A stretch of 64,000 nt of DNA from Parapedobacter lycopersici (GTDB taxonomy: Bacteria > Bacteroidota > Bacteroidia > Sphingobacteriales > Sphingobacteriaceae), in NCBI RefSeq assembly GCF_024643285.1, contig NZ_JAMSLW010000001.1:372001-436000 (forward strand). The letters are read 5' to 3'. Position numbers and translations under genes: made by a program. The notes under the pieces were generated by a model. It searched no databases. It saw only the letters and a list, made by a program, of their open reading frames with translations, and was not told where the DNA came from. Positions 9,319 to 17,738 of this stretch are shown in pieces; the first letter of the stretch is position 1; the number at the start of each line of letters is the position of its first letter.

Positions 9319-9493
9319 TTACTATTCGCATTGATTTGAGAAATTCAGGATGACCGGTACCGGGAGCCGCTTGTTTTTTGGAATAAAAGCCTATATAACT
9401 GGCATATTACCTTCGTTTGATGACGACAAATTGATACCTCGCGTTGATGACCTCGACAACCTGCCAGCAAGCAGGTAAGCCCGCTGCACCGGC

Positions 9494-10327
9494 CTATCGC
9501 TTCTTTTCAGGTTCGTGCTTGAATGGTCTGAACAGCAGGTAAATGCCGGTTGCAATAAAGGGGAGGCTCAACAGCTGTCCCATATTGTATTTCATGCCTT
9601 CTTCAAATGCTTCCTGGTTTTCCTTTACGAATTCCAGCGCAAAACGGGCACCAAACAACGTGACCAGGAACAGCCCGAACATATACCCCGGTTTAAGCGA
9701 TGCTTTTCGGTGATACATATTCCAAAGCAGCAAAAAGATAAGCACGTAGCAAATGGCCTCATATAGCTGTGCCGGGTGACGGGGAACTTGGTCTACTTGC
9801 TCGAAGACAACAGCCCATGGCAGATTTGAAGGTAAACCGATAATCTCGGAATTGAAAAAATTGCCAATCCGGACAAAAGCACCGGCCAGTGCAACGACGA
9901 TAACCAGCCGGTCTGTAATCCAGAGGAAGTTGACTTTCGTCTTGCGGCAGAACAGGAAAATGCCTACCAGAATACCGATGGCCCCGCCATGACTTGCCAG
10001 GCCCCGGAATCCCGTTAAAGTGAACTGTCCGTTGACATATGTGTATGGCAGGATCATTTCCAGCGGATGGTCTTTATAATAGTCAAATTCATAGAACAGG
10101 CAATGGCCCAGCCGGGCGCCCAGCAGGGTGCCCAGAAAAATATAGATGCTCAGCTGGTCAAGTAGTTCCTGCGACTTGTTTTCCCGTTTGAAAATGTGCA
10201 GCATCAACAGGTAACTGCTGATAAAGGCCAGTAAAAAGCACAAGGTGTAATACCGTAATCCGAAAGTTCCGATATTGAATATTTCGGGATCGATATTCCA
10301 ATGAATTACGTTGAAAATGCTGCTCAT
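9494..10327 (-). CDS. lgt: Prolipoprotein diacylglyceryl transferase
   Basis: 277 aa inner-membrane enzyme that transfers diacylglycerol from phosphatidylglycerol to the lipobox cysteine of prolipoproteins. Seven hydrophobic segments. The signature RIGNFFNSEIIG is present, together with the GLASHGGAIG block and the HPAQLYEA motif. Last gene of the leftward purM-rimB-rimK-lgt set, 42 bases after rimK. Its activity would serve the many lipoproteins in this window. Confidence 0.97.
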   Translation of the reverse strand: MSSIFNVIHWNIDPEIFNIGTFGLRYYTLCFLLAFISSYLLMLHIFKRENKSQELLDQLSIYIFLGTLLGARLGHCLFYEFDYYKDHPLEMILPYTYVNGQFTLTGFRGLASHGGAIGILVGIFLFCRKTKVNFLWITDRLVIVVALAGAFVRIGNFFNSEIIGLPSNLPWAVVFEQVDQVPRHPAQLYEAICYVLIFLLLWNMYHRKASLKPGYMFGLFLVTLFGARFALEFVKENQEAFEEGMKYNMGQLLSLPFIATGIYLLFRPFKHEPEKKR

Positions 10328-10369
10328 GACGATTATTTTGTGTTCAGGCCGGTAAATATAATGTATCTT

Positions 10370-11296
10370 TTATAATTTTTGCCCTCCCTTGCTTTTCCGT
10401 TCCTTCTTTGTCTGCGTAATGGCTGTATACTGTTTTTCGAGGAAACTGATAATTTCCGCTGCAATGTCCTTTTTCGTTGCTTTCTCTATGCCCTCAAGCC
10501 CCGGTGAGGAATTAACCTCCAGCACGAGCGGGCCCCTGTCCGAGGGCAGCATATCCACACCGCAGACCGTCAGGCCAAGCTCTTTCGCCGCCCGTATCGC
10601 GGTCTCCCGCTCGGCTTTGTTGAGTTTGATTATTTCCGCTGATCCGCCGCGGTGCAGGTTAGAGCGGAATTCACCTTCCTTTGCGGTTCGTTTCATGGCA
10701 CCCACCACTTTACCGTCCACCACAAACGCACGGATATCCGTACCCTTGGATTCCTTGATGTATTCCTGGATCAAAATGTTATTGCCGAGTCCGTAGAACG
10801 CTTCTATTACCGAAGAAGCTGCCTTTTTGGTTTCCGCCAACACGACACCGATACCCTGTGTGCCTTCCAGCAATTTGATAACAAGAGGTGGCCCGCCTAC
10901 CATTTTAATCAGGTCGTCCACATCGCGTGTGCTGCGCGCAAAACCGGTAATGGGCATACCGATTCCGGCCCCTGAAAGAATTTGCATGCAGCGCAGCTTG
11001 TCGCGTGAACGGGTAATGGCCTGGCTGGGGTTTGCCGATATAACTCCCATCACTTCAAACTGGCGGACAATTGCCGATCCGTAGAACGTCACCGAAGCAC
11101 CGATCCGGGGGATAATCGCGTCGATATCCGAGATATCCTGCCCGTTGTAATGAATACTCGGTAGGCCCTGTTTAATACCGACATAACACTTGCTATGGTC
11201 GATTACGACACATTCATGTCCACGACCATGTGCAGCTTCTACCAGCCGGCGGGTAGAATATAGATTTTTTAATGTGGATAATACGGCAATTTTCAC
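10370..11296 (-). CDS. rimK: RimK-type ATP-grasp ligase (glutamate ligase)
   Basis: 308 aa. ATP-grasp enzyme of the RimK group, which adds glutamates to the C-terminus of ribosomal protein S6 in enterobacteria. N-terminal [18 protein letters not shown], the central [14 protein letters not shown] segment, the ATP-binding [14 protein letters not shown] loop and the metal-binding [15 protein letters not shown] motif are all visible. Overlaps rimB by four bases (ATGA), so the two are translationally coupled. The acceptor protein in Bacteroidota is not evident from sequence. Confidence 0.92.
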   Translation of the reverse strand: MKIAVLSTLKNLYSTRRLVEAAHGRGHECVVIDHSKCYVGIKQGLPSIHYNGQDISDIDAIIPRIGASVTFYGSAIVRQFEVMGVISANPSQAITRSRDKLRCMQILSGAGIGMPITGFARSTRDVDDLIKMVGGPPLVIKLLEGTQGIGVVLAETKKAASSVIEAFYGLGNNILIQEYIKESKGTDIRAFVVDGKVVGAMKRTAKEGEFRSNLHRGGSAEIIKLNKAERETAIRAAKELGLTVCGVDMLPSDRGPLVLEVNSSPGLEGIEKATKKDIAAEIISFLEKQYTAITQTKKERKSKGGQKL

Positions 11297-11733
11297 GGTG
11301 TATCTGGAATAATGCGTGTTTTGGATAAGTTAGCCTTGGATACGTCCACTAAAAAACGTTTCCGGATAAAGGTCCGGCCTAACAGTAGGGGGAACTCCAT
11401 ATCCGACCGGTCGCGCAGCGAAAGTTCAATTTCATATAACTGGCCAAATAAGGAGATATCCGTTCGGATAATGTATCGTTCCTCTTCCTGTCCGAATGAA
11501 TTTCTAAATGTGCGCCGACTGTGAAAAGGCCTCACATAAGTATTCAGAGTTGCTCCGAAACGCCCATCCAATGCCTGGAATTCGACATACGGGGCACCCG
11601 CTTCCTTTATTAACCGGATATGGCTGCAATGCAGTACCGATGTGCGCGCGCCCGTATCAATTTTTGCGGGGACACCAAAAATACCCAGGCTGGGTAAATC
11701 CACCCGTTCTTTCCAGCCAATTGTTTCCATCAT
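11293..11733 (-). CDS. RimB-like retropepsin-fold protease (COG4067)
   Basis: 146 aa. Carries the retropepsin-type motif [13 protein letters not shown] near residue 25 and the conserved [19 protein letters not shown] block of COG4067/PF05618, once called ATP-dependent zinc protease. In Pseudomonas a member (RimB) acts beside RimK to trim poly-glutamate tails. The four-base overlap with rimK supports the same pairing here. Activity on S6 is inference. Confidence 0.88.
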   Translation of the reverse strand: MMETIGWKERVDLPSLGIFGVPAKIDTGARTSVLHCSHIRLIKEAGAPYVEFQALDGRFGATLNTYVRPFHSRRTFRNSFGQEEERYIIRTDISLFGQLYEIELSLRDRSDMEFPLLLGRTFIRKRFLVDVSKANLSKTRIIPDTP

Positions 11734-11746
11734 CGGCGGTTAGCTG

Positions 11747-12925
11747 TTAAAAGTAACTGAATTCACCAAATTCACTGCGCACCGTTACCTGTTTGGTCTC
11801 GGCAGCTTCAACATGACCGATGACCCGTGCAGCAATACCATAGCGCTCCGCGATAGCAATCAGCGGCGCAGCCAGTGCTTCAGGCACATACAGCTCCATG
11901 CGGTGGCCCATATTAAACACCTTGTACATTTCTTTCCAGTCGGTGCCTGATTCATCGTGGATCAATCGGAAAAGCGGAGGAACATCAAAAAGATGATCTT
12001 TGATAACATGAAGGTGATCAATAAAATGCAGCACTTTCGTCTGCGCGCCGCCGCTGCAATGTACCATGCCATGGATTTCACTCCGGTAAGCATCGAGTAT
12101 GGTTTTAATAACCGGCGCGTAAGTGCGCGTAGGGGAGAGTACTAGTTTTCCTGCGTCTATATATTGATTATCACCAATATGTATCGCATCAGTTAAACTC
12201 TTGCTTCCTGAAAATACCAGCTCCTGCGGAATAGCAGCGTCGTAGCTTTCCGGATATTTGGCAGCAATTGCTTTTTGAAACACATCATGCCTTGCCGATG
12301 TGAGCCCATTGGATCCCATGCCGCCGTTGTAAGCCTGTTCATAGGTTGCCTGTCCATAGGAAGCGAAACCGACAATAACATCGCCGGCCCTGATGCGATC
12401 ATTTGAGATTACCTCATCGCGTTTCATCCGGCAGGTTACTGTACTGTCCACGATAACGGTCCGCACAAGATCACCCACATCGGCAGTTTCCCCACCGGTG
12501 GAGTAGATACCTATTCCCAACTCACGCAATTCAGCCAGGATTTCTTCCGTTCCATTGATAATTTCGGCTATTACCGCTCCCGGAATCAGGTTTTTGTTAC
12601 GTCCGATGGTAGAGGAAAGGAGGATATTATCGGTTGCTCCCACACATAACAGATCGTCCAGGTTCATTACGATGGCATCCTGGGCAATTCCCCGCCACAC
12701 CGAAAGGTCGCCTGTCTCTTTCCAATAGGCATAGGCCAGTGAAGACTTGGTGCCTGCACCATCGGCATGCATGATGTTACACCAATCATCCTGGCCACCT
12801 AATATATCCGGGATAATTTTGCAGAATGCCTTGGGAAACAACCCCTTGTCGATGTTTTTAATGGCATTGTGCACGTCCTCTTTACCGGCAGATACGCCCC
12901 GTTGGTTATATTTTAAGTCTGACAT
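11747..12925 (-). CDS. purM: Phosphoribosylformylglycinamidine cyclo-ligase (AIR synthase), long Bacteroidota form
   Basis: 392 aa, compared with about 345 for the enterobacterial enzyme. De novo purine synthesis, FGAM to AIR with ATP. It has the PurM glycine-rich N-terminus, HADGAGTKSSLAYAY, the IVMNLDDLLCVGA segment and YSTGGETADVGDLV. The longer insert-containing form is the one I expect in Bacteroidota. First gene of the leftward unit; a TATCTTTG -7 lies eight bases before its ATG, implying a nearly leaderless transcript. Confidence 0.92.
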   Translation of the reverse strand: MSDLKYNQRGVSAGKEDVHNAIKNIDKGLFPKAFCKIIPDILGGQDDWCNIMHADGAGTKSSLAYAYWKETGDLSVWRGIAQDAIVMNLDDLLCVGATDNILLSSTIGRNKNLIPGAVIAEIINGTEEILAELRELGIGIYSTGGETADVGDLVRTVIVDSTVTCRMKRDEVISNDRIRAGDVIVGFASYGQATYEQAYNGGMGSNGLTSARHDVFQKAIAAKYPESYDAAIPQELVFSGSKSLTDAIHIGDNQYIDAGKLVLSPTRTYAPVIKTILDAYRSEIHGMVHCSGGAQTKVLHFIDHLHVIKDHLFDVPPLFRLIHDESGTDWKEMYKVFNMGHRMELYVPEALAAPLIAIAERYGIAARVIGHVEAAETKQVTVRSEFGEFSYF

Positions 12926-12932
12926 CTTGCGG

Positions 12933-12940
12933 CAAAGATA
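12933..12940 (-). promoter_or_regulatory. -7 element (TATCTTTG) for purM operon
   Basis: Full TAnnTTTG match on the minus strand, ending eight bases before the purM start codon. Predicts a transcript with a 5' leader of only a few nucleotides. Confidence 0.55.
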
Positions 12941-12978
12941 ACGAATCGGTATCAGACGAGGGAAACGGATTTAAGACG

Positions 12979-13521
12979 TTATTGCCCTGATCCGTTTGCC
13001 AGTTTAATTTCCACGCGGCGATTCAGTGTCCGGCCTGCCTCTGTATTGTTGGAAGCGACCGGCTGAGTAGCCCCAAATCCCTCGGTGATCAGGTTGTTTC
13101 CCGAAATACCGGAGTTTACAAGATAGAGCTTAACCGCATTCGCACGGTCTACGGATAAGGACATGTTATATTCGGCAGTACCCTCAATGGATGCGTGGCC
13201 GTTCACATAAAATTTGGCGTCCGGATCTTTTTGCATTTCCCTTGAGATCTGATCCAGTACCGCGTACGACTCTGTTTTCAGTACATGGGAATCGTATTCA
13301 AACTGGATATTCCTGAAATTAAAATTAGGCGCCTCCACGGGAGCAGGTTCAGGAGCCGGCGCCGGTGCGGGCTTCTCTTCAACTACGGGTGCCGGTTCCG
13401 GCTTTTCCTGGACAACTTCCGCTGCCGGTTGCAACGCCACTTTCTTCGGCGCACAAGCCTGTTGTAAAAAAACAAATAAGACGGCCACCGCGGCCAGTTT
13501 CCAAATAGTAAAGGTTTTCAT
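12979..13521 (-). CDS. OmpA-family lipoprotein with Pro/Glu-rich linker
   Basis: 180 aa from the ATG at 13521. A longer frame to 13629 would bury the signal peptide, so the ATG that gives MKTFTIWKLAAVAVLF is preferred. Lipobox LQQACAP, then a Pro-Ala-Glu-rich linker (repeats of PAPAPEPAP type, residues about 38-65) that probably spans the periplasm. A C-terminal OmpA domain follows (GHASIEGTAEYNMSLS, NRRVEIKL). Same architecture as peptidoglycan-anchoring lipoproteins; lies 53 bases ahead of purM. Confidence 0.9.
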   Translation of the reverse strand: MKTFTIWKLAAVAVLFVFLQQACAPKKVALQPAAEVVQEKPEPAPVVEEKPAPAPAPEPAPVEAPNFNFRNIQFEYDSHVLKTESYAVLDQISREMQKDPDAKFYVNGHASIEGTAEYNMSLSVDRANAVKLYLVNSGISGNNLITEGFGATQPVASNNTEAGRTLNRRVEIKLANGSGQ

Positions 13522-13641
13522 GGGTAATGATTTTATTTCAGTAAACATAGAAAATAATCCTGTAAAGTTGGTTAGGTAAACGCAATGATAGTGCCAATTT
13601 GCTTTCCACGAGCGCATTAAAAATAGCACTTGGAATTTTAG

Positions 13642-14190
13642 TTACGAGATTACCGCGCCGAGCAGGATATCACGCCACATGGCCGCCATTTCGGGACTGT
13701 ACTGCGCCACGGGGATGTGAAGTTCGATGGTATGGAGCGCGGTAGGGCCTTCCACGATATAAGCCAGTAAAACGGAAGACCCACACACGTTGTCCGCTTC
13801 GCTGGGCGGGCTGATACAATAAAGGATTGCCGTGCGGCCCGAGGCAACTTTCCGGTCGATGATTTCCAGGGCGGCCTGCGGGCAGGCCGACTTTACATAT
13901 GCCCATTTTTCTTCCGGAGCACCCTCAGCCTTCATGGGGTAATACCGTTTGTCGATCGTGGTAATCACAATGGAGTCAACAGGCGCCGTTTCCCCTGTTG
14001 CCGTGCGCACGGTATATAATGTGCCGCGGATGGCTTTGGTGTCTTTGGGGATTTTCTGGCTTTTCCACCGGTAAGCAGCAGGTAATTCAATGCTGATCCG
14101 TTCCTTGCCGGGTTTGGGCTGTGCAAACGCGGTGAAACAGGCCAGCACAGCGATCATTAGGACTGATATTATCCGGGCAGGATACTGCAT
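13642..14190 (-). CDS. Secreted protein of unknown function
   Basis: 182 aa with a clear Sec signal peptide (ISVLMIAVLACFTAFAQ). The mature part has a pair of cysteines (CPQAAL and CGSSVL regions) plus one in ILYCIS, and no domain I recognise. Starts five bases after the stop of the GlxA-type regulator, so the regulator and this protein form a two-gene unit. A periplasmic role tied to the regulator's signal is a guess. Confidence 0.7.
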   Translation of the reverse strand: MQYPARIISVLMIAVLACFTAFAQPKPGKERISIELPAAYRWKSQKIPKDTKAIRGTLYTVRTATGETAPVDSIVITTIDKRYYPMKAEGAPEEKWAYVKSACPQAALEIIDRKVASGRTAILYCISPPSEADNVCGSSVLLAYIVEGPTALHTIELHIPVAQYSPEMAAMWRDILLGAVIS

Positions 14191-14195
14191 ACTGA

Positions 14196-15176
14196 TTAAA
14201 TGATCGGTTCAAATCGCATCGCAAATTTATCACGATATGCTTTCGGTGTCATGCCGGTGTTTTCTTTGAATAACTGCCGGAAATTTTTCATATCGTTATA
14301 ACCCGCGCACAACATGATTTCAAAAAGGCCCTTTTCTGTATTTTCCAATAGCTTCTTAGCCGCTTCTATTTTGGTTTTTTGCAAATACCGGATAGGGGTC
14401 AGGCCTGTGGCCTGTTTAAAACGGCGGACAAAATTGCGTCTGCTCGCGGGGATGTCTGCAATGGCCTCTTCAATACTTTTTATTTCGGGGAATTCCTGTT
14501 TGATTTTGTGCTGCACGCGCATGACCAGCTCATCATCGTGCGCTTCCGCAGGTTCAAAATGGCTGAAATAGGCCTGGTTTTCCCGATCCATATCAATGGA
14601 AAACACTTTCGCAATGCGGACAGCCAGTGCCCTGCCGCAGTATTTCTGAAGCAGCGCCAGCTTTAAATGAAAACCGCTTGTGGCCCCGCCGCTGGTATAG
14701 ATATTGGTGTCCTGCGTAACCACGGCATCCTGCTGGATATCGACCTCCGGAAAATAAGCAGCCAGCTTGTCGGCTGCGTCTACGTGGGTTGTCGCCTTTT
14801 TGCCATTCAGCAGTCCGGATGCGGCAAGCAGAAAAGCACCGGTACAGATACTGGCCAGTGTAGCGCCACGTTCATACTGTGCCCGGAGCCAGGGTAAGAA
14901 ACAGCCGTTTTCAGCCAGCGTATTTCCCAGGTCTACCGGCCCGAATGCCGGAACGAAAACAAGGTCATATTGGCGATCGGCAGTAAATGTGGCGTAGGGG
15001 ATATGGTTAATGGCATCAGGCAGCACGTTATCCGGTGCAATACCCACAAATGTAATTTCAAAAAAATCGGACTTGCCTTCTTCCCGTAAAAACCGGTTGG
15101 CAGTTTCAAAAACATCCACGATGGCAGCCATGCTCAACAGCCGGTATTTCGTGGTCAGAACAATCGATAGCTGCAT
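14196..15176 (-). CDS. GlxA-family AraC-type transcriptional regulator
   Basis: 326 aa. N-terminal DJ-1/PfpI-like domain (residues 1-180) with the nucleophile-elbow segment LASICTGAFLLAASGLL, then an AraC-type double helix-turn-helix (230-320) ending in GYNDMKNFRQLFKENTGMTP. GlxA-type proteins couple a class-I-amidotransferase-like sensor domain to DNA binding. Divergent from the SGNH hydrolase gene, which it may control, and followed by the small secreted protein. Confidence 0.92.
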   Translation of the reverse strand: MQLSIVLTTKYRLLSMAAIVDVFETANRFLREEGKSDFFEITFVGIAPDNVLPDAINHIPYATFTADRQYDLVFVPAFGPVDLGNTLAENGCFLPWLRAQYERGATLASICTGAFLLAASGLLNGKKATTHVDAADKLAAYFPEVDIQQDAVVTQDTNIYTSGGATSGFHLKLALLQKYCGRALAVRIAKVFSIDMDRENQAYFSHFEPAEAHDDELVMRVQHKIKQEFPEIKSIEEAIADIPASRRNFVRRFKQATGLTPIRYLQKTKIEAAKKLLENTEKGLFEIMLCAGYNDMKNFRQLFKENTGMTPKAYRDKFAMRFEPII

Positions 15177-15322
15177 GGGTCGTTTATAAGGTATTTGTTT
15201 TGATCACTACAAACTTAACTAAAATATGCTACATCCCGTTGGTCGAAAATGAAATACTAAATGGGATTTTATCAGCGAAAACACTATTTTAGCGAAACGA
15301 TAACCGCTTAATTCCTAATGTT

Positions 15323-16423
15323 ATGAGAACGAATGTATGCCTTATATTATTGTGTTTTACCTGCTTCGGTACCCTGTCGGTCCATGCCCAGGAAATGCGA
15401 TGGAGAAATCCAATGGACGGAAATACCCACACCATCCAGGGACAATTACCCATCGCTTCCCTGGAAGGGAGTTATTATCGTCTTCCGGATGATATGGAAC
15501 AACTGGTCAGGCCGCCGGTATGGAATTTATCCCGCCAGCATGCGGGCGTGTATATCGAGTTTACAACCGACGCCAGCTCCATTACCGTGCGCTACCAGGT
15601 TTCGGAAGCGCTGGACATGCCGCATATGCCCGCTACGGGTGTCAGCGGGGTGGACCTGTATGCAAAACATAAAAACGGCGGCTGGGACTGGGCAGCAGGA
15701 TCATACCAGTTTGGCGATACCATTACCTACCGTTTTGCTAATCTGGCCATCGGCAATGAAAAAAAAATGCGGTTGTACCTGCCGCTTTATAATAGCGTGA
15801 CCTGGATGGAAATAGGGGTGGGGCCTGATGCGGCTTTTGAATTTGTGCCGGCCACGGCTGACCGCCCTGTTATCGTCTACGGGACATCCATTGCACAGGG
15901 CGCGTGCGCCAGTCGACCGGGACTGGCCTGGACATCTATTTTGGCAAGGCAGCTTGATCTTCCAATGGTGAATCTCGGTTTTTCGGGGAACGGTCGGTTG
16001 GAGAAGCCGTTAATTGATTTGATTGCAACCGTGGATGCACGCCTTTTTGTGCTGGATTGCATGCCAAACCTAACTCCGGGGTCGGTTCCCGATCCTGAAA
16101 TCCTGGCCCGGATTGAATATGCGGTAACGCACCTGAAAGAAAGACATCCGGATACGCCGATCCTGCTGGTTGAGCACAGTGGGGGCGGGTCACCGCAGGT
16201 GATTGATACCGCCAGGAGCGCAAACTACCGGCATACGAGTGAACTGATGCGTTCGGCTTATCAAAAATTGGTCAGTCAAGGCACAAAAGGGCTATACCTG
16301 TTGACAACGGAAGCTATCGGCATGGGTACGGAGTCGACTGTCGACGGCGTTCATCCCAACGATATCGGCATGATGCAACATGCAACTGCCTATCGGGAAA
16401 TGATCAATACAATACTGAAATAA
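15323..16423 (+). CDS. SGNH/GDSL hydrolase with N-terminal jelly-roll domain
   Basis: 366 aa with a signal peptide ending at SVHAQ. Residues about 30-165 form a beta-rich accessory domain of the kind paired with SGNH hydrolases. The catalytic part follows: serine in IVYGTSIAQGA, glycine block in LGFSGNGRLEK, Asn block in LDCMPNL and the Asp-His pair in DGVHPND. Such enzymes remove acyl groups from polysaccharides. Divergent from the GlxA-type regulator; substrate not known. Confidence 0.9.
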   Translation: MRTNVCLILLCFTCFGTLSVHAQEMRWRNPMDGNTHTIQGQLPIASLEGSYYRLPDDMEQLVRPPVWNLSRQHAGVYIEFTTDASSITVRYQVSEALDMPHMPATGVSGVDLYAKHKNGGWDWAAGSYQFGDTITYRFANLAIGNEKKMRLYLPLYNSVTWMEIGVGPDAAFEFVPATADRPVIVYGTSIAQGACASRPGLAWTSILARQLDLPMVNLGFSGNGRLEKPLIDLIATVDARLFVLDCMPNLTPGSVPDPEILARIEYAVTHLKERHPDTPILLVEHSGGGSPQVIDTARSANYRHTSELMRSAYQKLVSQGTKGLYLLTTEAIGMGTESTVDGVHPNDIGMMQHATAYREMINTILK

Positions 16424-16424
16424 A

Positions 16425-16441
16425 CACCGGTTTATCCGGTG
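16425..16441. terminator. Hairpin between SGNH hydrolase and HTH gene
   Basis: CACCGG (16425-16430) pairs with CCGGTG (16436-16441) around TTTAT. It sits between two convergent genes but lacks a T-run, so it may act weakly in both directions. Confidence 0.35.
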
Positions 16442-16471
16442 CCAGAGGAAGACCGTGTTTTGACGGGCCGT

Positions 16472-16792
16472 TTACTGTTTCACGGGAATAAAGCGCTCCA
16501 ATACGGCAATTGTTTTCTCCTGGGCCCTGATCACCTTTCTCAATGATTCGATGGTCTGTTCGTAACTCTCGGTATCTTTGAGCATGGTGCCGTTTCCCGT
16601 GAGTACCCATTCAGCACTCAAGTCAGGATAGAGCCGTAGAATGCTTTCTAACTTATCAACGCCTATTGTCTTATTTTTCTTTAATTGCCCACCGAAGGAA
16701 CCGTTTGAAATGCCTATGGACTTTTCAAATGTACTTATGCGGATGCCTTTGAAATCAATATATTCCTTAATCCGTTTCAGAGTTGTAGACAT
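16472..16792 (-). CDS. Small helix-turn-helix regulator
   Basis: 106 aa. N-terminal HTH_3-like fold (residues 1-65; FEKSIGISNGSFGGQLKKNK is the recognition region), followed by the LSAEWVLTGNGTML motif common in Bacteroidota phage-repressor-like proteins and a C-terminal coiled coil (residues 75-100) likely for oligomerisation. Target unknown. No phage genes surround it. The 520-base gap behind its start may contain its operator. Confidence 0.8.
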   Translation of the reverse strand: MSTTLKRIKEYIDFKGIRISTFEKSIGISNGSFGGQLKKNKTIGVDKLESILRLYPDLSAEWVLTGNGTMLKDTESYEQTIESLRKVIRAQEKTIAVLERFIPVKQ

Positions 16793-17314
16793 GCTGAAAA
16801 ACCCTATATAAAAAATTACAATACATTAAGCAGTATGCGATGTTTTCGTTCTGTAGCCATACGGAAAATAATCGCAGCGATAACAAAAATATCAAAAATA
16901 ATTACCACAAATAATGCCAAAACCTTTACTGTTAATAAATTCAGTAGGTTGCGTTTCGCAAATGTGTTCTGCTTTCCGGCAAAACAGCGGCAAATAGGCG
17001 CTATGCGCTGCCGGTATCGCAACGATAGTAATAACCGTCTATTTCCGGAAACGTCAACGTATGTGCTTTATCTAACATGTTGTAAAACAAACTTTTAAAT
17101 CAGTTGACGCCAACTGTTCTGTTTTCCGGACGGTATTGCCGGGACACCGGATTCTACTAGTTTCCTTCGGGGGACTTTCCGTGATTTATCCGGACGGGCT
17201 GTTTCCGTACCAGCGGGTTTCGACCAACCGGTATGTCTGTTCAGTTAGTTCATTTTTTAGTGTTCCATACATCAATATAAATGTTACCTTTATACAGACT
17301 AAGCGGTATGAATC
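16793..17314. other. 522-base AT-rich intergenic region
   Basis: I see no convincing gene. Short ORFs (16816-17022 minus, 16835-17098 plus, 17136-17318 plus) lack family features and the last runs through the promoter of the next gene. The only supported element is the -7 at 17285-17292. Confidence 0.5.
17263..17292 (+). promoter_or_regulatory. Promoter of the DUF6970 lipoprotein gene
   Basis: TACCTTTA (17285-17292) resembles TAnnTTTG, with TTC at 17263-17265 in the -33 position and a 19-base spacer. Near-consensus at both boxes; 22 bases before the ATG. Confidence 0.4.
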
Positions 17315-17677
17315 ATGAGAGGCTTAACCGACATAACAACACTGGCCGTAGGTATCGCGTTATCCGTGACCGGCTGCAGCAGTCAAAATCTAACCCGGGA
17401 GGAAGTGCCTCCCTGCATTAAACAGGCAATCGAGCAGATCCAGGCGGCAAATGTAAGAAACCCGCCCGGTAGTGTCTGGCAGTACCAATACAACGGACAA
17501 ACGGTATATTACATTCCCGCATATTGCTGCGATTTACCCAGTCAGCTGCTGGACAGCGCCTGTAACCTGATATGCAGTCCGGATGGCGGTTATACCGGAG
17601 CGGGCGACGGCCGGTGTACCGATTTTTTCGAGCGCCGGCAAAACGAAAAACTGATCTGGCAGGATAGCCGGAAATGA
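17315..17677 (+). CDS. DUF6970-type small lipoprotein
   Basis: 120 aa. Lipobox SVTGC gives a lipid anchor at residue 21. The conserved part has cysteine motifs PPCIKQAI, YIPAYCCDLPSQL, LICSPDGGYTGAGDG and RCTDF. This YCCD...CSPDGG...GDG.C pattern is that of the DUF6970 family of Bacteroidota lipoproteins, of unknown function; the cysteines probably form disulfides in the periplasm. Followed by a hairpin and then the fucosidase gene. Confidence 0.75.
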   Translation: MRGLTDITTLAVGIALSVTGCSSQNLTREEVPPCIKQAIEQIQAANVRNPPGSVWQYQYNGQTVYYIPAYCCDLPSQLLDSACNLICSPDGGYTGAGDGRCTDFFERRQNEKLIWQDSRK

Positions 17678-17680
17678 ATC

Positions 17681-17700
17681 CATTCCGCAATGGCGGAATG
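17681..17700. terminator. Hairpin after the DUF6970 gene
   Basis: CATTCCGC (17681-17688) pairs with GCGGAATG (17693-17700) around AATG. Perfect 8-bp stem but no T-run, so termination is uncertain. Confidence 0.4.
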
Positions 17701-17738
17701 AAAGCTGCACCTAATCAAAGATATAAACCTTAATCGCG

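Larger units (their letters stand above)
9009..9493. other. 485-base intergenic region with palindrome and divergent -7 elements
   Basis: No convincing protein gene. It holds a leftward -7 (9100-9107), a perfect 9-bp palindrome (9156-9174), a rightward -7 (9196-9203), a GC-rich imperfect hairpin (9278-9318) and a 6-bp hairpin behind lgt (ACCTGC 9459-9464 / GCAGGT 9471-9476). A 42-codon ORF at 9350-9478 (+) starts MTGTGSRLFFGIKAYITGIL; I do not recognise it and consider it doubtful. Confidence 0.6.

Noticed and set aside
16472-16792. Prophage repressor marking an integrated phage
   Set aside because: The HTH protein is repressor-like, but no integrase, structural gene or attachment repeat is nearby.
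16816-17022. 68-codon ORF on the minus strand with a hydrophobic segment
   Set aside because: No family features, AT-rich start region, no promoter; the hydrophobic stretch follows from AT-rich codons.
17136-17318. 60-codon plus-strand ORF before the DUF6970 gene
   Set aside because: It runs through the predicted promoter and overlaps the true start; composition is not protein-like.
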